Numbered from the stretch's first letter, positions 44,122 to 51,976 are shown. The stretch is 64,000 nucleotides of DNA from Mucilaginibacter sp. 14171R-50 (GCF_010093045.1 NZ_CP048115.1:2480001-2544000), one strand, 5' to 3'. Notes: generated from the sequence alone by a model not told the origin. Translations and numbers: made by a program.

Positions 44122-45393
44122 ATGTTTAGTGTAAAAACGCATCTTTGCGAAGTTACAAAAATCATTTCAGCATTGAATTTCGCCAGGTTTATATCAAGTC
44201 GTATCACATTCAAGAGCAAGCGCACTTTCTCCAAATTAATTGTGCGCATAGCCATTATTGGTATTATGCTTGGCCTTGGTGTAATGATACTATCATTAGC
44301 TGTTATAAAAGGGTTTAAACAAGAGATACGCGAAAAGGTTAGGGGATTTGGTGGGGATATTCAAATTGTTAAAACAGATAACAATACCTCGTATGAAAAA
44401 TCGAGCTTTACCGATAGCGCCGACGTGGTTAAAAATATCAGGCAGGTTAAACAGGTTGACGCGATCTATCCGTATGCTACCAAGCCGGGCATTATAAAGG
44501 CCAATAATGAAATTGAGGGTGTGGTACTAAAAGGGGTGGACAAACATTACAATTGGGATTATCTGAAAAAAGCCCTTGTAGCGGGTACAGTAATTAATTT
44601 TACCGATACAACCGATGTGCAGCTGCAGATAATGATCTCGCAGTTGACTGCCAGCCGGCTGAAGCTGAAAGTGGGGGACGACCTGAAAATGTATTTTGTA
44701 CAGGAGCCTTTACGCCAGCGTAAGCTAAAGATAGTAGGCATATTTAACCTTGGTGTTGACGAGGTTGACAGAACCTTTGTAATTGGCGACCTGGCCCTGA
44801 TAAAACGTTTGAATGACTGGAATAACGGCGAAATTGGCGGCTATGAGGTTAGAATAAAGGATTTTGACAAACTAAACGCCACTGCCGATTCGATTGATGA
44901 TAAACTGCCGATTAAATTGAAATCGCACACCATTTTAGAGAACTACCCCACCATATTTGAGTGGCTGGATATGCTGGATGTGAACGCGGTAGTAATGCTG
45001 GTGCTGATGACAGCAGTAGCGGTGATTAACATGATATCGGCGTTGTTGATCATGATACTGGAGCGTACCGCCATGATAGGTATTTTTAAAGCTATGGGCG
45101 CCGGCAACTGGGTGATACAGAAAGTGTTTTTATACAATGCTGCCTACCTGATAGGTTTAGGCCTGGTATTGGGCAATATTTTGGGCCTTGGACTTGGGTA
45201 CTTCCAGCAACACACGCACTTTTTCAAACTCGAGGAGGGATCCTACTACATGCGGTTTGTACCCATAAAAATAGTTTGGACGGATGTTTTGATGCTTAAT
45301 TTAGGCACACTTATCGTCTGTTTGCTGGTGCTTATTATACCATCAATGCTGGTAACCCGCATAACTCCGGTAAAAGCCATCAGGTTTAAGTAA
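44122..45393 (+). CDS. ABC transporter permease, LolC/LolE-like (FtsX family)
   Basis: This 423-residue inner-membrane protein has one N-terminal helix (LIVRIAIIGIMLGLGVMILSLAVIKGFK), a large periplasmic MacB-type domain and three C-terminal helices (VVMLVLMTAVAVINMISALLIMILE, YNAAYLIGLGLVLGNILGLGLGY, MLNLGTLIVCLLVLIIPSML). This is the LolC/E plan for moving lipoproteins toward the outer membrane, or a MacB-like plan; the ATPase gene is not adjacent. The start is uncertain: ATG 44122 is given, but a CATCTTTG promoter-like box (44140-44147) followed 25 nt later by an in-frame TTG (44173, MNFARFISSRI) may be the true beginning. Confidence 0.85.
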   Translation: MFSVKTHLCEVTKIISALNFARFISSRITFKSKRTFSKLIVRIAIIGIMLGLGVMILSLAVIKGFKQEIREKVRGFGGDIQIVKTDNNTSYEKSSFTDSADVVKNIRQVKQVDAIYPYATKPGIIKANNEIEGVVLKGVDKHYNWDYLKKALVAGTVINFTDTTDVQLQIMISQLTASRLKLKVGDDLKMYFVQEPLRQRKLKIVGIFNLGVDEVDRTFVIGDLALIKRLNDWNNGEIGGYEVRIKDFDKLNATADSIDDKLPIKLKSHTILENYPTIFEWLDMLDVNAVVMLVLMTAVAVINMISALLIMILERTAMIGIFKAMGAGNWVIQKVFLYNAAYLIGLGLVLGNILGLGLGYFQQHTHFFKLEEGSYYMRFVPIKIVWTDVLMLNLGTLIVCLLVLIIPSMLVTRITPVKAIRFK

Positions 45394-45439
45394 AAGGCCG
45401 CTATTTGCTAAGCAGCCTGTCTCAAAAAAGTTTTTGTCG

Positions 45440-46159
45440 TTAAAAAACAATGCAATTGATGCCCAGGCGTATCACTTCGGTATGAGCGCTAAATGTTGTA
45501 TTGCCGGTGCCGCCAGCCATAGTACCCAAACTGCCGTTTAAATAATTACTAAGGCCATGGGCGTAACTAAGTGTAATACCTAAACGATCGTAGTGAGCAG
45601 CAACACCGAGTTTCAATCGGGTATCCATATTGATATTTTTGATATCGTTGTTTGTCTTATATTTTGTACCGTACGAATTTTTAGCCTCACCTTCGTCGTA
45701 AGCATCCGCAACATAAGCGAATTCTAAACCTGCCGTAATATCAAGCTTTATGTTTGATAAAACGAAACGCATGCCCGCGTATGGGTTGGCATTAAGATAA
45801 TGGGCATTTACTGCTGATGAACCTGTTGCTTTTATAGGGAATGGTACAGCACTCCGGTTTATTTCGGTGATGGTAACCTTACTGTTTAGGTTATCGGTGC
45901 CAAGTTGTAAGCCTAAAATAAATTTCGATACTGTAATATATTGCCCCTGGATATAAATGCCATAACCTAACCCATTTTTACTGCCGTAAGGATTATTGGT
46001 ATAATTAACCACTCCTTCGTTTATTGCGGAAGTTGAGGTAGCAGTGGAGCCTGAAAAATGCATTAGCCCGCCATTGACACCGAACGAAAATTCAGTAGCC
46101 TGGGCGAAAAGCTGGGTAGTGATAAAATAAAATAGAACAGAAAATAGTAGTTTCTTCAT
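45440..46159 (-). CDS. Outer-membrane beta-barrel protein (paralogue 1)
   Basis: This 239-residue protein has a signal peptide (MKKLLFSVLFYFITTQLFAQ) and a strand-rich body (FSFGVNGGLMHFSG, NPYAGMRFVLSNIKLDITAGLEFAYV, LRLGINCIVF) typical of small outer-membrane barrels. It is clearly related to the gene 22 nt upstream (46182-46889): both share the order N-terminal barrel strand, NPYGxKxG, LNxNPYxGxRxxLxNIKxDxxxGLxF and a closing DxRxRxGxAxxYxRxGxxxSYxxGLxNY. Function is unknown. Confidence 0.8.
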   Translation of the reverse strand: MKKLLFSVLFYFITTQLFAQATEFSFGVNGGLMHFSGSTATSTSAINEGVVNYTNNPYGSKNGLGYGIYIQGQYITVSKFILGLQLGTDNLNSKVTITEINRSAVPFPIKATGSSAVNAHYLNANPYAGMRFVLSNIKLDITAGLEFAYVADAYDEGEAKNSYGTKYKTNNDIKNINMDTRLKLGVAAHYDRLGITLSYAHGLSNYLNGSLGTMAGGTGNTTFSAHTEVIRLGINCIVF

Positions 46160-46181
46160 GTGTGTTATTCAATGTTTATTC

Positions 46182-46889
46182 TTAATAGGCGCGGAAAATT
46201 AGGCCCAACCTCATTATTTCACTGCGTGCGGTGTTCTGTGCGCCTTTAGTAGTTTCTACATAGTTGTTTAACCCGCGCGAATAACTGGCGGTAAGGCCTA
46301 TCCTTTTATAATAGATCGCTGAACCAAACCTAACGCGACGATCAACAGATATATCTTCTACCTTATCATTGCCAGCCGTATATTTAATTTCGCTATTTGT
46401 GCGTATTTTTTGACGACTGCTTAACTTCACGCCAAAATCTAATCCGGGCATAAGGTCTATCTTTATATTATTTAATGAAAGACGATAACCCAGGTAAGGG
46501 TTTAAATTAAAAAATTGTTTGATCAGTGTGCTTGTACCATCGTAATGATAAGTTGTAGGGTAAGTGCCTTTCAACTCGTCGATATGTACCTGGCTTCGCA
46601 AATTTTCAATACCTGCCTGTAAACCGCCAATAATACCTGGTTTTGAAACATATTGCGCTTGCAACCCAAAACTATTGCTAAACCCACTTTTGTTACCATA
46701 AGGGTTGTTATCTCTTTTATCTATAGTGTTAGTTGGACTTGCAGATGGCCCGATGTAAGTGGTGGTTGTTACGTAGTTTCCAACGTAGTGAGAAAGGCCC
46801 GCACTTGCATAAATGCTAACCTCGATCTTTTGGGCAGATAGCTGCAGCGCAAATGCAACCAGCACTGCAACAAGTAAAATCCTCTTCAT
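46182..46889 (-). CDS. Outer-membrane beta-barrel protein (paralogue 2)
   Basis: This 235-residue protein has a signal peptide (MKRILLVAVLVAFALQLSAQ) and the same strand pattern as its downstream paralogue (NPYLGYRLSLNNIKIDLMPGLDFG, RRVRFGSAIYYKRIGLTASYSRGLNNY), closing with MRLGLIFRAY. The pair looks like a tandem duplication that has diverged. It sits directly downstream of the anti-sigma/barrel gene (94-nt gap) on the same strand, so it may belong to the same ECF regulon; a TGTAAC sequence at 46971-46976 lies upstream but lacks a matching -10. Confidence 0.8.
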   Translation of the reverse strand: MKRILLVAVLVAFALQLSAQKIEVSIYASAGLSHYVGNYVTTTTYIGPSASPTNTIDKRDNNPYGNKSGFSNSFGLQAQYVSKPGIIGGLQAGIENLRSQVHIDELKGTYPTTYHYDGTSTLIKQFFNLNPYLGYRLSLNNIKIDLMPGLDFGVKLSSRQKIRTNSEIKYTAGNDKVEDISVDRRVRFGSAIYYKRIGLTASYSRGLNNYVETTKGAQNTARSEIMRLGLIFRAY

Positions 46890-46982
46890 TAATCGTGATA
46901 ATTGATAGGTAATATGCCCCTAATAACGGCAAAAAAACTGGCAGTGTAATTAAATAACAGAAACAATGCTGTTACAAGGTAA

Positions 46983-48395
46983 TTATTTCTTTCCCTTAAA
47001 GCTGAACTTAAGGTTAACACCACCAGCGCCAAAACGGATGTCCTGGGCACCAAGGCCGCCAAGCGGATATTTTACAAAGGGTTCTACTATCAGCCTGTTT
47101 TTGCCCAAAGGATACCCAACTCCAAACGATAAATTGAGTGTTTTAGCAAAATAGAAACTGTTGAAGCTATTGTGGGCCGTTTGCTCGGTCTGGCTATTGG
47201 GTGCAATAGAAGTACCGTTGCTGTAATTATAACGATACGTATAACTTTCGTCAATAAAAGTGCCCGAGCTTACCCCTGCCAATATATAGGCATCTGTTTT
47301 TTGCGGATTAAACTCATACTTTATATTGATCGGGATATCAAGCCCTACCAGGCTTGCATTATAATTTTTAAACACGGGCACAAGCGCGGCCGCAGCGAAC
47401 AGACTTGCTTGCTTTAACGGCGGCGCAGCCGCAAATACCTCGCCTTTCGCTGCTTGCGGCGCAGCGTTATTGTAATTTAAAGAATTTTGAGCCAACGCTA
47501 TACCTGTAGATAATTTAAGGTTTTTACTCAGCTTAAAATCGGATGTAAACCCTGCACCGGCGTTTATCTGGTTTGTGCTGCCCTCGGCATAGTTAAAATA
47601 GGTAGCGGCATAAATGCTGAAGTTTACCTTTTTACTATGTTCGTTATCGTCGTCTTTCTGCTTTATAATTTGGCGTTTGTCCTCATTAAACATATCGGCC
47701 ATGGTTTTTTTGGCTGAGGGCGAAGCCCCGTTATTGTTGGTGGCAGCAGCTGCTAACTGCGTTGCACCGTTTACGGTAGCTGGCTGAGCGCTGGCCATTT
47801 GCGGCTGGTTTGTAACGTTATTTATAACCTTTTGGCTATCAGAAGCAAGCCCCTTATTACTTGTTGTTGCAGGGTTTGTTTGTACGGTTTGCACAGGTTG
47901 TGCTGCAATAAACGCCGGTTGGGGGTGGTCAATTAATACATTTGAAGTTTGCCCCGCTTGCGTGATGCCCGTATTATTTGGATAAGATTTAACTGCAAAA
48001 TGCCCATTGTTTGCTGGGTTACCAATGTTTTTATGAGTAACTGGCGTAGGGTTGTTGCCCGCAATAACAGGTTCAGGGTTGTTTATGATAGGCGCGGTCT
48101 GCTCCCCGGCAGTGTCAGTGCTAAAAGGTTGCCCGTTTTGATGTTTTACGGCGGACTTTACGGCAATACTATTTCCATCGGTACCACCATTATTGTACCA
48201 CAGGCCGATACCTAAAAACACCAAAATAACGGCCGCGGCACTGCCCCACCATAGCCAGGTTATTTTCCGGCCTTTTTCTTCCACCGGAAATCTATTTTTC
48301 AACTGCGCCCAACCATGCTCAGCACCGGGGTGTTCATAGTCATCAAACACCTTCCTGATGTGGTTGGTTAGTTTATTATCAAACTGCTCATCCAT
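46983..48395 (-). CDS. Anti-sigma-like protein fused to an outer-membrane beta-barrel domain
   Basis: This 470-residue protein has an unusual layout. Residues 1-43 form a cytoplasmic acidic/helical segment (MDEQFDNKLTNHIRKVFDDYEH) like the N terminus of anti-sigma factors. Residues 47-68 are one membrane helix (WLWWGSAAAVILVFLGIGLWYN). Residues 70-240 are a Gln/Asn/Pro/Thr-rich low-complexity stretch, and residues 255-470 are a PorT-type outer-membrane barrel (VNFSIYAATYFNYAEGS...VNLKFSFKGKK). It begins 8 nt before the sigma-factor stop codon (ATG overlap), so it is translationally coupled to the ECF sigma gene and probably controls it. Confidence 0.85.
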   Translation of the reverse strand: MDEQFDNKLTNHIRKVFDDYEHPGAEHGWAQLKNRFPVEEKGRKITWLWWGSAAAVILVFLGIGLWYNNGGTDGNSIAVKSAVKHQNGQPFSTDTAGEQTAPIINNPEPVIAGNNPTPVTHKNIGNPANNGHFAVKSYPNNTGITQAGQTSNVLIDHPQPAFIAAQPVQTVQTNPATTSNKGLASDSQKVINNVTNQPQMASAQPATVNGATQLAAAATNNNGASPSAKKTMADMFNEDKRQIIKQKDDDNEHSKKVNFSIYAATYFNYAEGSTNQINAGAGFTSDFKLSKNLKLSTGIALAQNSLNYNNAAPQAAKGEVFAAAPPLKQASLFAAAALVPVFKNYNASLVGLDIPINIKYEFNPQKTDAYILAGVSSGTFIDESYTYRYNYSNGTSIAPNSQTEQTAHNSFNSFYFAKTLNLSFGVGYPLGKNRLIVEPFVKYPLGGLGAQDIRFGAGGVNLKFSFKGKK

Positions 48396-48942
48396 GGTTT
48401 CGTGTTTCAGTTGTTAACAGGTGCCTTAATTTATCTTTAGCCCGGCTTAAATAAACCCTTGATGAGCTTGCCGGTAAATTCAATATTTTGCCTATCTCAT
48501 CGTGGTTATAACCATCTATTTCGTACATGTTAAAAATTGTAAGCTGTATTTGAGGCAATTGCTTCATCAGCTTTAAAATATCCTGTGCATTTAAGTTTTC
48601 AATTATAGCGGCGTTATTACCAACGCCATAGGCATCTTCTATATCTGTGTTGCTTTGATGCTTTAATTCTTTACGGCGACGGTCGATAGCGGTGTTCACT
48701 ACAATTGTGCGCAGCCAAGCCCTAAACGGTTTGCCGGCAGAATAAGAATTTATATTATTAAATATCTTGATAAAAGCATCGTTTACAACCTCTAAAGCAT
48801 CGTCCTCGTTTAAACTGTAACGCATACTTACACCCATAGCATAGCCATAAAACTGTTTATATAGTAATTCCTGGTGTTTTATGCTGCCTGATTTACACTT
48901 ACTGATTATTTCATCTTCAGTAACGCGGTGAAGTAAATGCAT
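48388..48942 (-). CDS. ECF-type RNA polymerase sigma factor
   Basis: This 184-residue sigma-70 family protein has region 2 (GVSMRYSLNEDDALEVVNDAFIKIFNNI...FRAWLRTIVVNTAIDRRRKE) and region 4 (LPQIQLTIFNMYEIDGYNHDEIGKILNLPASSSRVYLSRAKDKLR) but no region 3, the ECF plan. Its 3' end overlaps the anti-sigma/barrel gene by 8 nt. Upstream is an ECF-like promoter (TGTAAC, 16 nt, CGTATT; 48977-49004), consistent with autoregulation. Likely it controls envelope genes, perhaps the adjacent barrels. Confidence 0.93.
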   Translation of the reverse strand: MHLLHRVTEDEIISKCKSGSIKHQELLYKQFYGYAMGVSMRYSLNEDDALEVVNDAFIKIFNNINSYSAGKPFRAWLRTIVVNTAIDRRRKELKHQSNTDIEDAYGVGNNAAIIENLNAQDILKLMKQLPQIQLTIFNMYEIDGYNHDEIGKILNLPASSSRVYLSRAKDKLRHLLTTETRNHG

Positions 48943-48976
48943 TAATTATGTTAATACTGCTTAAGCTGATTTATAC

Positions 48977-49004
48977 AATACGCGCCAAAACCCTAAACGT
49001 TACA
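48977..49004 (-). promoter_or_regulatory. Predicted ECF-type promoter of the sigma-factor gene
   Basis: On the minus strand TGTAAC (48999-49004), a 16-nt spacer and CGTATT (48977-48982). The AAC of the -35 and the CGT of the -10 are hallmarks of ECF promoters, and the box differs from the TAnnTTTG boxes of most other genes here. The sigma ATG is 34 nt downstream of the -10. Confidence 0.68.
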
Positions 49005-49080
49005 AACCCTGCAAATTTTAACAAAATACCAATAGCTTTAGCTATGCCAAACCATGGGTGCCTGAAAAGTTAAAACAATA

Positions 49081-49503
49081 TTAATTAGCCTTTTTCAGAT
49101 CGTACTGTAAGCTTAACGTATCACCGCTGTTTCTTACCATCTGCAAGATCTTGCCATCGTAAATGTAAAGGTACTCGCCGTTAAGATGGTTTTTTACAGG
49201 TACCCCGGTTTTTGGATAGGTGCTATCCATAAACAACATGCTGCTGCTATTAATGCCATAGTGGCCTTTGCTGCCTGCATGTACAGTTGTAGTATCGCCC
49301 AGCACATGATACCCAACACCCGGTTCAATCACTACTGTTAAGTTTGTTTTTACGGTATCAATGGTTGTCGCATTTTTTTCACGTGAAACACGCCTGAACT
49401 CGCCCGTATAAGAGCCTGACGGCTCCGGAACGGGTTGGTTGTTGTTATTAAAACAACCCGCAAGGGTTACCAAAAGGGGCAATAAATAAATCAGTCTTTT
49501 CAT
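49081..49503 (-). CDS. Lipoprotein of unknown function (140 aa)
   Basis: This 140-residue protein has a lipoprotein signal (MKRLIYLLPLLVTLAGC, Cys17) followed by an Asn/Pro-rich linker. The domain (SGSYTGEFRRVSREKNATTIDTVKTNLTVVIEPG...YLYIYDGKILQMVRNSGDTLSLQYDLKKAN) is short and strand-rich with the look of a small lipocalin-like or NlpE-like fold; I do not assign a function. It is separate from the sigma-factor operon, 138 nt upstream of it, and 61 nt after mazG. Confidence 0.72.
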   Translation of the reverse strand: MKRLIYLLPLLVTLAGCFNNNNQPVPEPSGSYTGEFRRVSREKNATTIDTVKTNLTVVIEPGVGYHVLGDTTTVHAGSKGHYGINSSSMLFMDSTYPKTGVPVKNHLNGEYLYIYDGKILQMVRNSGDTLSLQYDLKKAN

Positions 49504-49564
49504 ATCATCAGAATTACATCTTACATTACGTATATAATTTGAAAACGCTACAATAAAGCTATAA

Positions 49565-50371
49565 TTATTTTACTTTTTTGGCCTCTTCCCAAAACACGTC
49601 CATTTCGGCAAGATTCATATTTTGCAGCTGCTTACCGCTTTCTTTTGCCTTATTTTCCAGGTACTGAAAACGCTTAATAAATTTGCGGTTGGTCTTTTCC
49701 AGGGCGTCTTCAGGGTTTATGCCAATAAAACGGGCGTAGTTTATCAGCGAGAACAGCAGGTCGCCAAATTCGCCTTCGGCCTTGTCGTGGTCAATAGCGC
49801 TTTCATTAACAACATTGTACTCATCCTTAAATTCCTGCAGTTCTTCTTCAACCTTAGCCCAAACCTGCTCCTTGTTATCCCAGTCGAACCCAACCCCTCG
49901 TGCTTTTTCCTGTATGCGCGAGGCCTTTACCAATGCAGGTAACGAAGCCGGTACACCACCTAAAACAGACCGGTTGCCTTCTTTAAGTTTTATTTGTTCC
50001 CAATTGCGTTTAACATCGTCTTCGTTGCTTACTTCAGTGTCGCTGTAAATATGCGGGTGGCGGTTTATCAGTTTATCGCAAATGCCGTTTAACACACCGG
50101 TAATGTTAAAGTCATTCGTCTCTGAAGCTATGCGCGAATAAAAAACCAGGTGCAGCATAATATCGCCCAGCTCTTTTTTAATTTCGTTCATATCGCCGCT
50201 TAATATAGCATCAGATAATTCGTAAGTTTCTTCGATTGTTAAGTGCCTCAGGCTTTCAAGCGTTTGTTTTTTGTCCCACGGGCAGTTCATCCGCAGGTCG
50301 TCCATAATGGTAAGCAGGCGTTCAAAAGCGCCGGATGGGGTGTTTGCGGTAATGGGTGCGGTAATTGGCAT
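49565..50371 (-). CDS. mazG: Nucleoside triphosphate pyrophosphohydrolase MazG
   Basis: This 268-residue enzyme hydrolyses NTPs or dNTPs to monophosphates. Two MazG domains in tandem are visible: MNCPWDKKQTLESLRHLTIEETYELSDAILS...KKELGDIMLHLVFY with the EExxE and ExxD metal ligands, and a second half VEEELQEFKDEYNVV...GEFGDLLFSLINYARF. This matches the standard length of MazG (about 260). It has a TACCTTTG promoter box 17 nt upstream and is the last gene of a gap that includes a poly-G run at 50463-50474. Confidence 0.95.
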   Translation of the reverse strand: MPITAPITANTPSGAFERLLTIMDDLRMNCPWDKKQTLESLRHLTIEETYELSDAILSGDMNEIKKELGDIMLHLVFYSRIASETNDFNITGVLNGICDKLINRHPHIYSDTEVSNEDDVKRNWEQIKLKEGNRSVLGGVPASLPALVKASRIQEKARGVGFDWDNKEQVWAKVEEELQEFKDEYNVVNESAIDHDKAEGEFGDLLFSLINYARFIGINPEDALEKTNRKFIKRFQYLENKAKESGKQLQNMNLAEMDVFWEEAKKVK

Positions 50372-50388
50372 AGTATATTGTTAAATAA

Positions 50389-50396
50389 CAAAGGTA
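50389..50396 (-). promoter_or_regulatory. Predicted -7 box (TACCTTTG) for mazG
   Basis: On the minus strand TACCTTTG, 17 nt before the ATG at 50371. It is the same octamer at the same distance as for purF and almost the same as for fur. Confidence 0.55.
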
Positions 50397-50462
50397 GTGT
50401 TTCGGTTGTAGTTTTCACGGCCCTAAACGGGCCATAAATGGTCAATAAACGCCCCCAAAACG

Positions 50463-50474
50463 CCCCCCCCCCCC
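50463..50474. repeat. C12/G12 homopolymer tract at the end of mnmD
   Basis: Twelve consecutive C on the plus strand (G12 on the coding strand) begin at the last base of the mnmD TAG stop codon. A second run of five C is at 50450s, giving G12-CGTTTT-G5 on the minus strand. Slippage would not alter MnmD but would change the length of the mRNA between mnmD and mazG. Confidence 0.8.
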
Positions 50475-51175
50475 TATAAACTACTCACCGCTCTAAGCAT
50501 TTCGCGTTTGCCGGGTGCGCCCGGCGCTTTTTGCACTTTAAGGCCCAACGCTTTTATAATGCGTTTAAGGTTGCCGGTAATGGCATAGGTAACAAATATA
50601 CCCCCCGGCTTTAAAAAGTTAAGCGTATGGGCAATCGCTTCCTGGCTCCACATTTCGGGTTGGTGCGCCGCCGCGAAAGCGTCAAAATAGATCACATCAT
50701 ATTTGGCCGCCGACGAAAACCCGAGCAGGTCGCAGGCGGCTATGTGTAATTGCACATCATGATTAAGCTGTACAGCGCCTTGTAACGATGCATCATAATT
50801 TTGAAGAAAACTTTGCCATATGGGTGCAGGCACATACTGGTTATACCCCGTTTTGCCGATCATTTCGTTTGTTAATGGATAAGCCTCTATGCCGGTGTAT
50901 TGCAGGGATATTTGCCGTTGGGTGCAAAAATCGGCAGTGAGCAAAAAGTTCAGTCCTGTACCAAAGCCTACCTCAAGCACCGATACACCTTTGTTACCTG
51001 TACCGCTGTTTTTTAAAAAGTACTGCAGGCCGGCTACAACAAATACATGCCTGCTCTCTTGCAGGGCGCCGTTGCGAGAGTGGTAGTTTTCGCCAACCAC
51101 AGCGTTGTAAATGGTGTTTGAACCATCTGCAGTAGGTACTATCTGTAAATGCGAAACGGATGGGTCTGTGCTCAT
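50474..51175 (-). CDS. mnmD: tRNA (mnm5s2U34)-methyltransferase MnmD
   Basis: This 233-residue SAM-dependent methyltransferase completes the 5-methylaminomethyl-2-thiouridine modification at tRNA wobble position 34. The SAM motif VLEVGFGTGLNFLLT and the family stretches GENYHSRNGALQESRHVFVVAGL and DVIYFDAFAAAHQPEMWSQEAI are clear. It is the stand-alone MnmD, not fused to MnmC1. The ATG at 51175 is preferred over an in-frame TTG at 51181. The TAG stop merges into a G12 run on the coding strand. Confidence 0.92.
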   Translation of the reverse strand: MSTDPSVSHLQIVPTADGSNTIYNAVVGENYHSRNGALQESRHVFVVAGLQYFLKNSGTGNKGVSVLEVGFGTGLNFLLTADFCTQRQISLQYTGIEAYPLTNEMIGKTGYNQYVPAPIWQSFLQNYDASLQGAVQLNHDVQLHIAACDLLGFSSAAKYDVIYFDAFAAAHQPEMWSQEAIAHTLNFLKPGGIFVTYAITGNLKRIIKALGLKVQKAPGAPGKREMLRAVSSL

Positions 51176-51252
51176 TCTCAAACAAAGAAAAGCATTAAGT
51201 TTAATTTTAACGAGTTATATCATTCGTTCGTTTCCGATAATATAAAGGCGAT

Positions 51253-51416
51253 TCGCCGCTTCATTAGTTAACTCACCCCGACCTCGCTTCGCTTTGTCGA
51301 CCCTCTTTGCTGCAAAGAGGGTGAAGAAACAAAAAAACTCCCCTCTTTGCGAAGCAGAGAGGGGCAGGGGGTGAGTAAAACTCGCCGCTTTGTTAGTTTA
51401 CTCGCGGGGTGAGTAA
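51253..51416. repeat. Intergenic repeat element, copy 2, flanked by 22-nt direct repeats
   Basis: ACTCACCCCG (51271-51280) opens an element whose inverted end GTGAGT lies at 51371-51376. Within are the hairpins CCCTCTTTGC-T-GCAAAGAGGG (51301-51321) and CCCCTCTTTGCGAAGCAGAG-AGGGGC (51340-51365). Near-identical direct repeats TCGCCGCTT..TTAGTT.ACTC lie at 51253-51274 and 51382-51403. The core matches the element at 26789-26911. Confidence 0.82.
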
Positions 51417-51442
51417 ATGGAGGGACAAAATCCGGAATTGAG

Positions 51443-51775
51443 CTATGCTGTCATGGCCAGCAGCCGGTTAAGCCTGTGGCAATAATCGGGCAGGCTTATC
51501 AGGCCTTTATCATATTCGGCAACCAATTCGTCAAGCTCCTTTTCAACAATACTGCGGGTGGTCTGGCCATTGCCCTGTGATGCTTTTAGCGCGTTTAATT
51601 TATGCTCTACCGACTTTTTTAGGTACAGTGGCTGCACGTCCTGTGCTTGCAATAACACCTTGTTTAACTTTTTCCTGTTCCGTTTGTCGAATTTGAGTAT
51701 CAGATATACGATAATTGATCCTGCTATCAGGAAGTAAAAGAAATTTGCGGTTGATGCAGTAAAAAACTCGTTCAT
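51443..51775 (-). CDS. Small membrane-anchored protein of unknown function (110 aa)
   Basis: I do not recognise a family. The ATG at 51775 (MNEFFTASTANFFYF) gives a 110-residue protein with one membrane helix (residues 9-30, TANFFYFLIAGSIIVYLILKF) and a basic helical cytoplasmic tail (KRNRKKLNKVLLQAQ...HKLNALKASQG...VEKELDELVAEYDKG). A longer in-frame start at 51799 is possible. It stands alone between a repeat element and the divergent amidase gene. Confidence 0.68.
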   Translation of the reverse strand: MNEFFTASTANFFYFLIAGSIIVYLILKFDKRNRKKLNKVLLQAQDVQPLYLKKSVEHKLNALKASQGNGQTTRSIVEKELDELVAEYDKGLISLPDYCHRLNRLLAMTA

Positions 51776-51968
51776 ATAAATTGCCTTCTTCAATATCAAA
51801 CTTTCGTGACAGGCGTTTCGGTTTTAATTATTACGAACATGATAAACAGAAGGTTGCATGTTTTTTAAATAATGTTTTAACGGGTTAAAACAGGTGGCCT
51901 ATTACAAGCCCCGGCCAAAAAACTGAGGTTTAACATGCTTTGTGGTTAATTTTTAAAAACAATCCGTT

Positions 51969-51976
51969 TACATTTG
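51969..51976 (+). promoter_or_regulatory. Predicted -7 box (TACATTTG) for the leaderless amidase gene
   Basis: TACATTTG, then CGCA, then the ATG at 51981. The nearest upstream TTTG (51939-51942) is 26 nt away, longer than usual, so the -33 is uncertain. Confidence 0.58.

Noticed and set aside
44122..45393. Reading the LolC/E-like permease with the adjacent barrels as one export system
   Set aside because: The permease is convergent to the barrel genes and its ATPase is not nearby, so the sequence offers no functional link.
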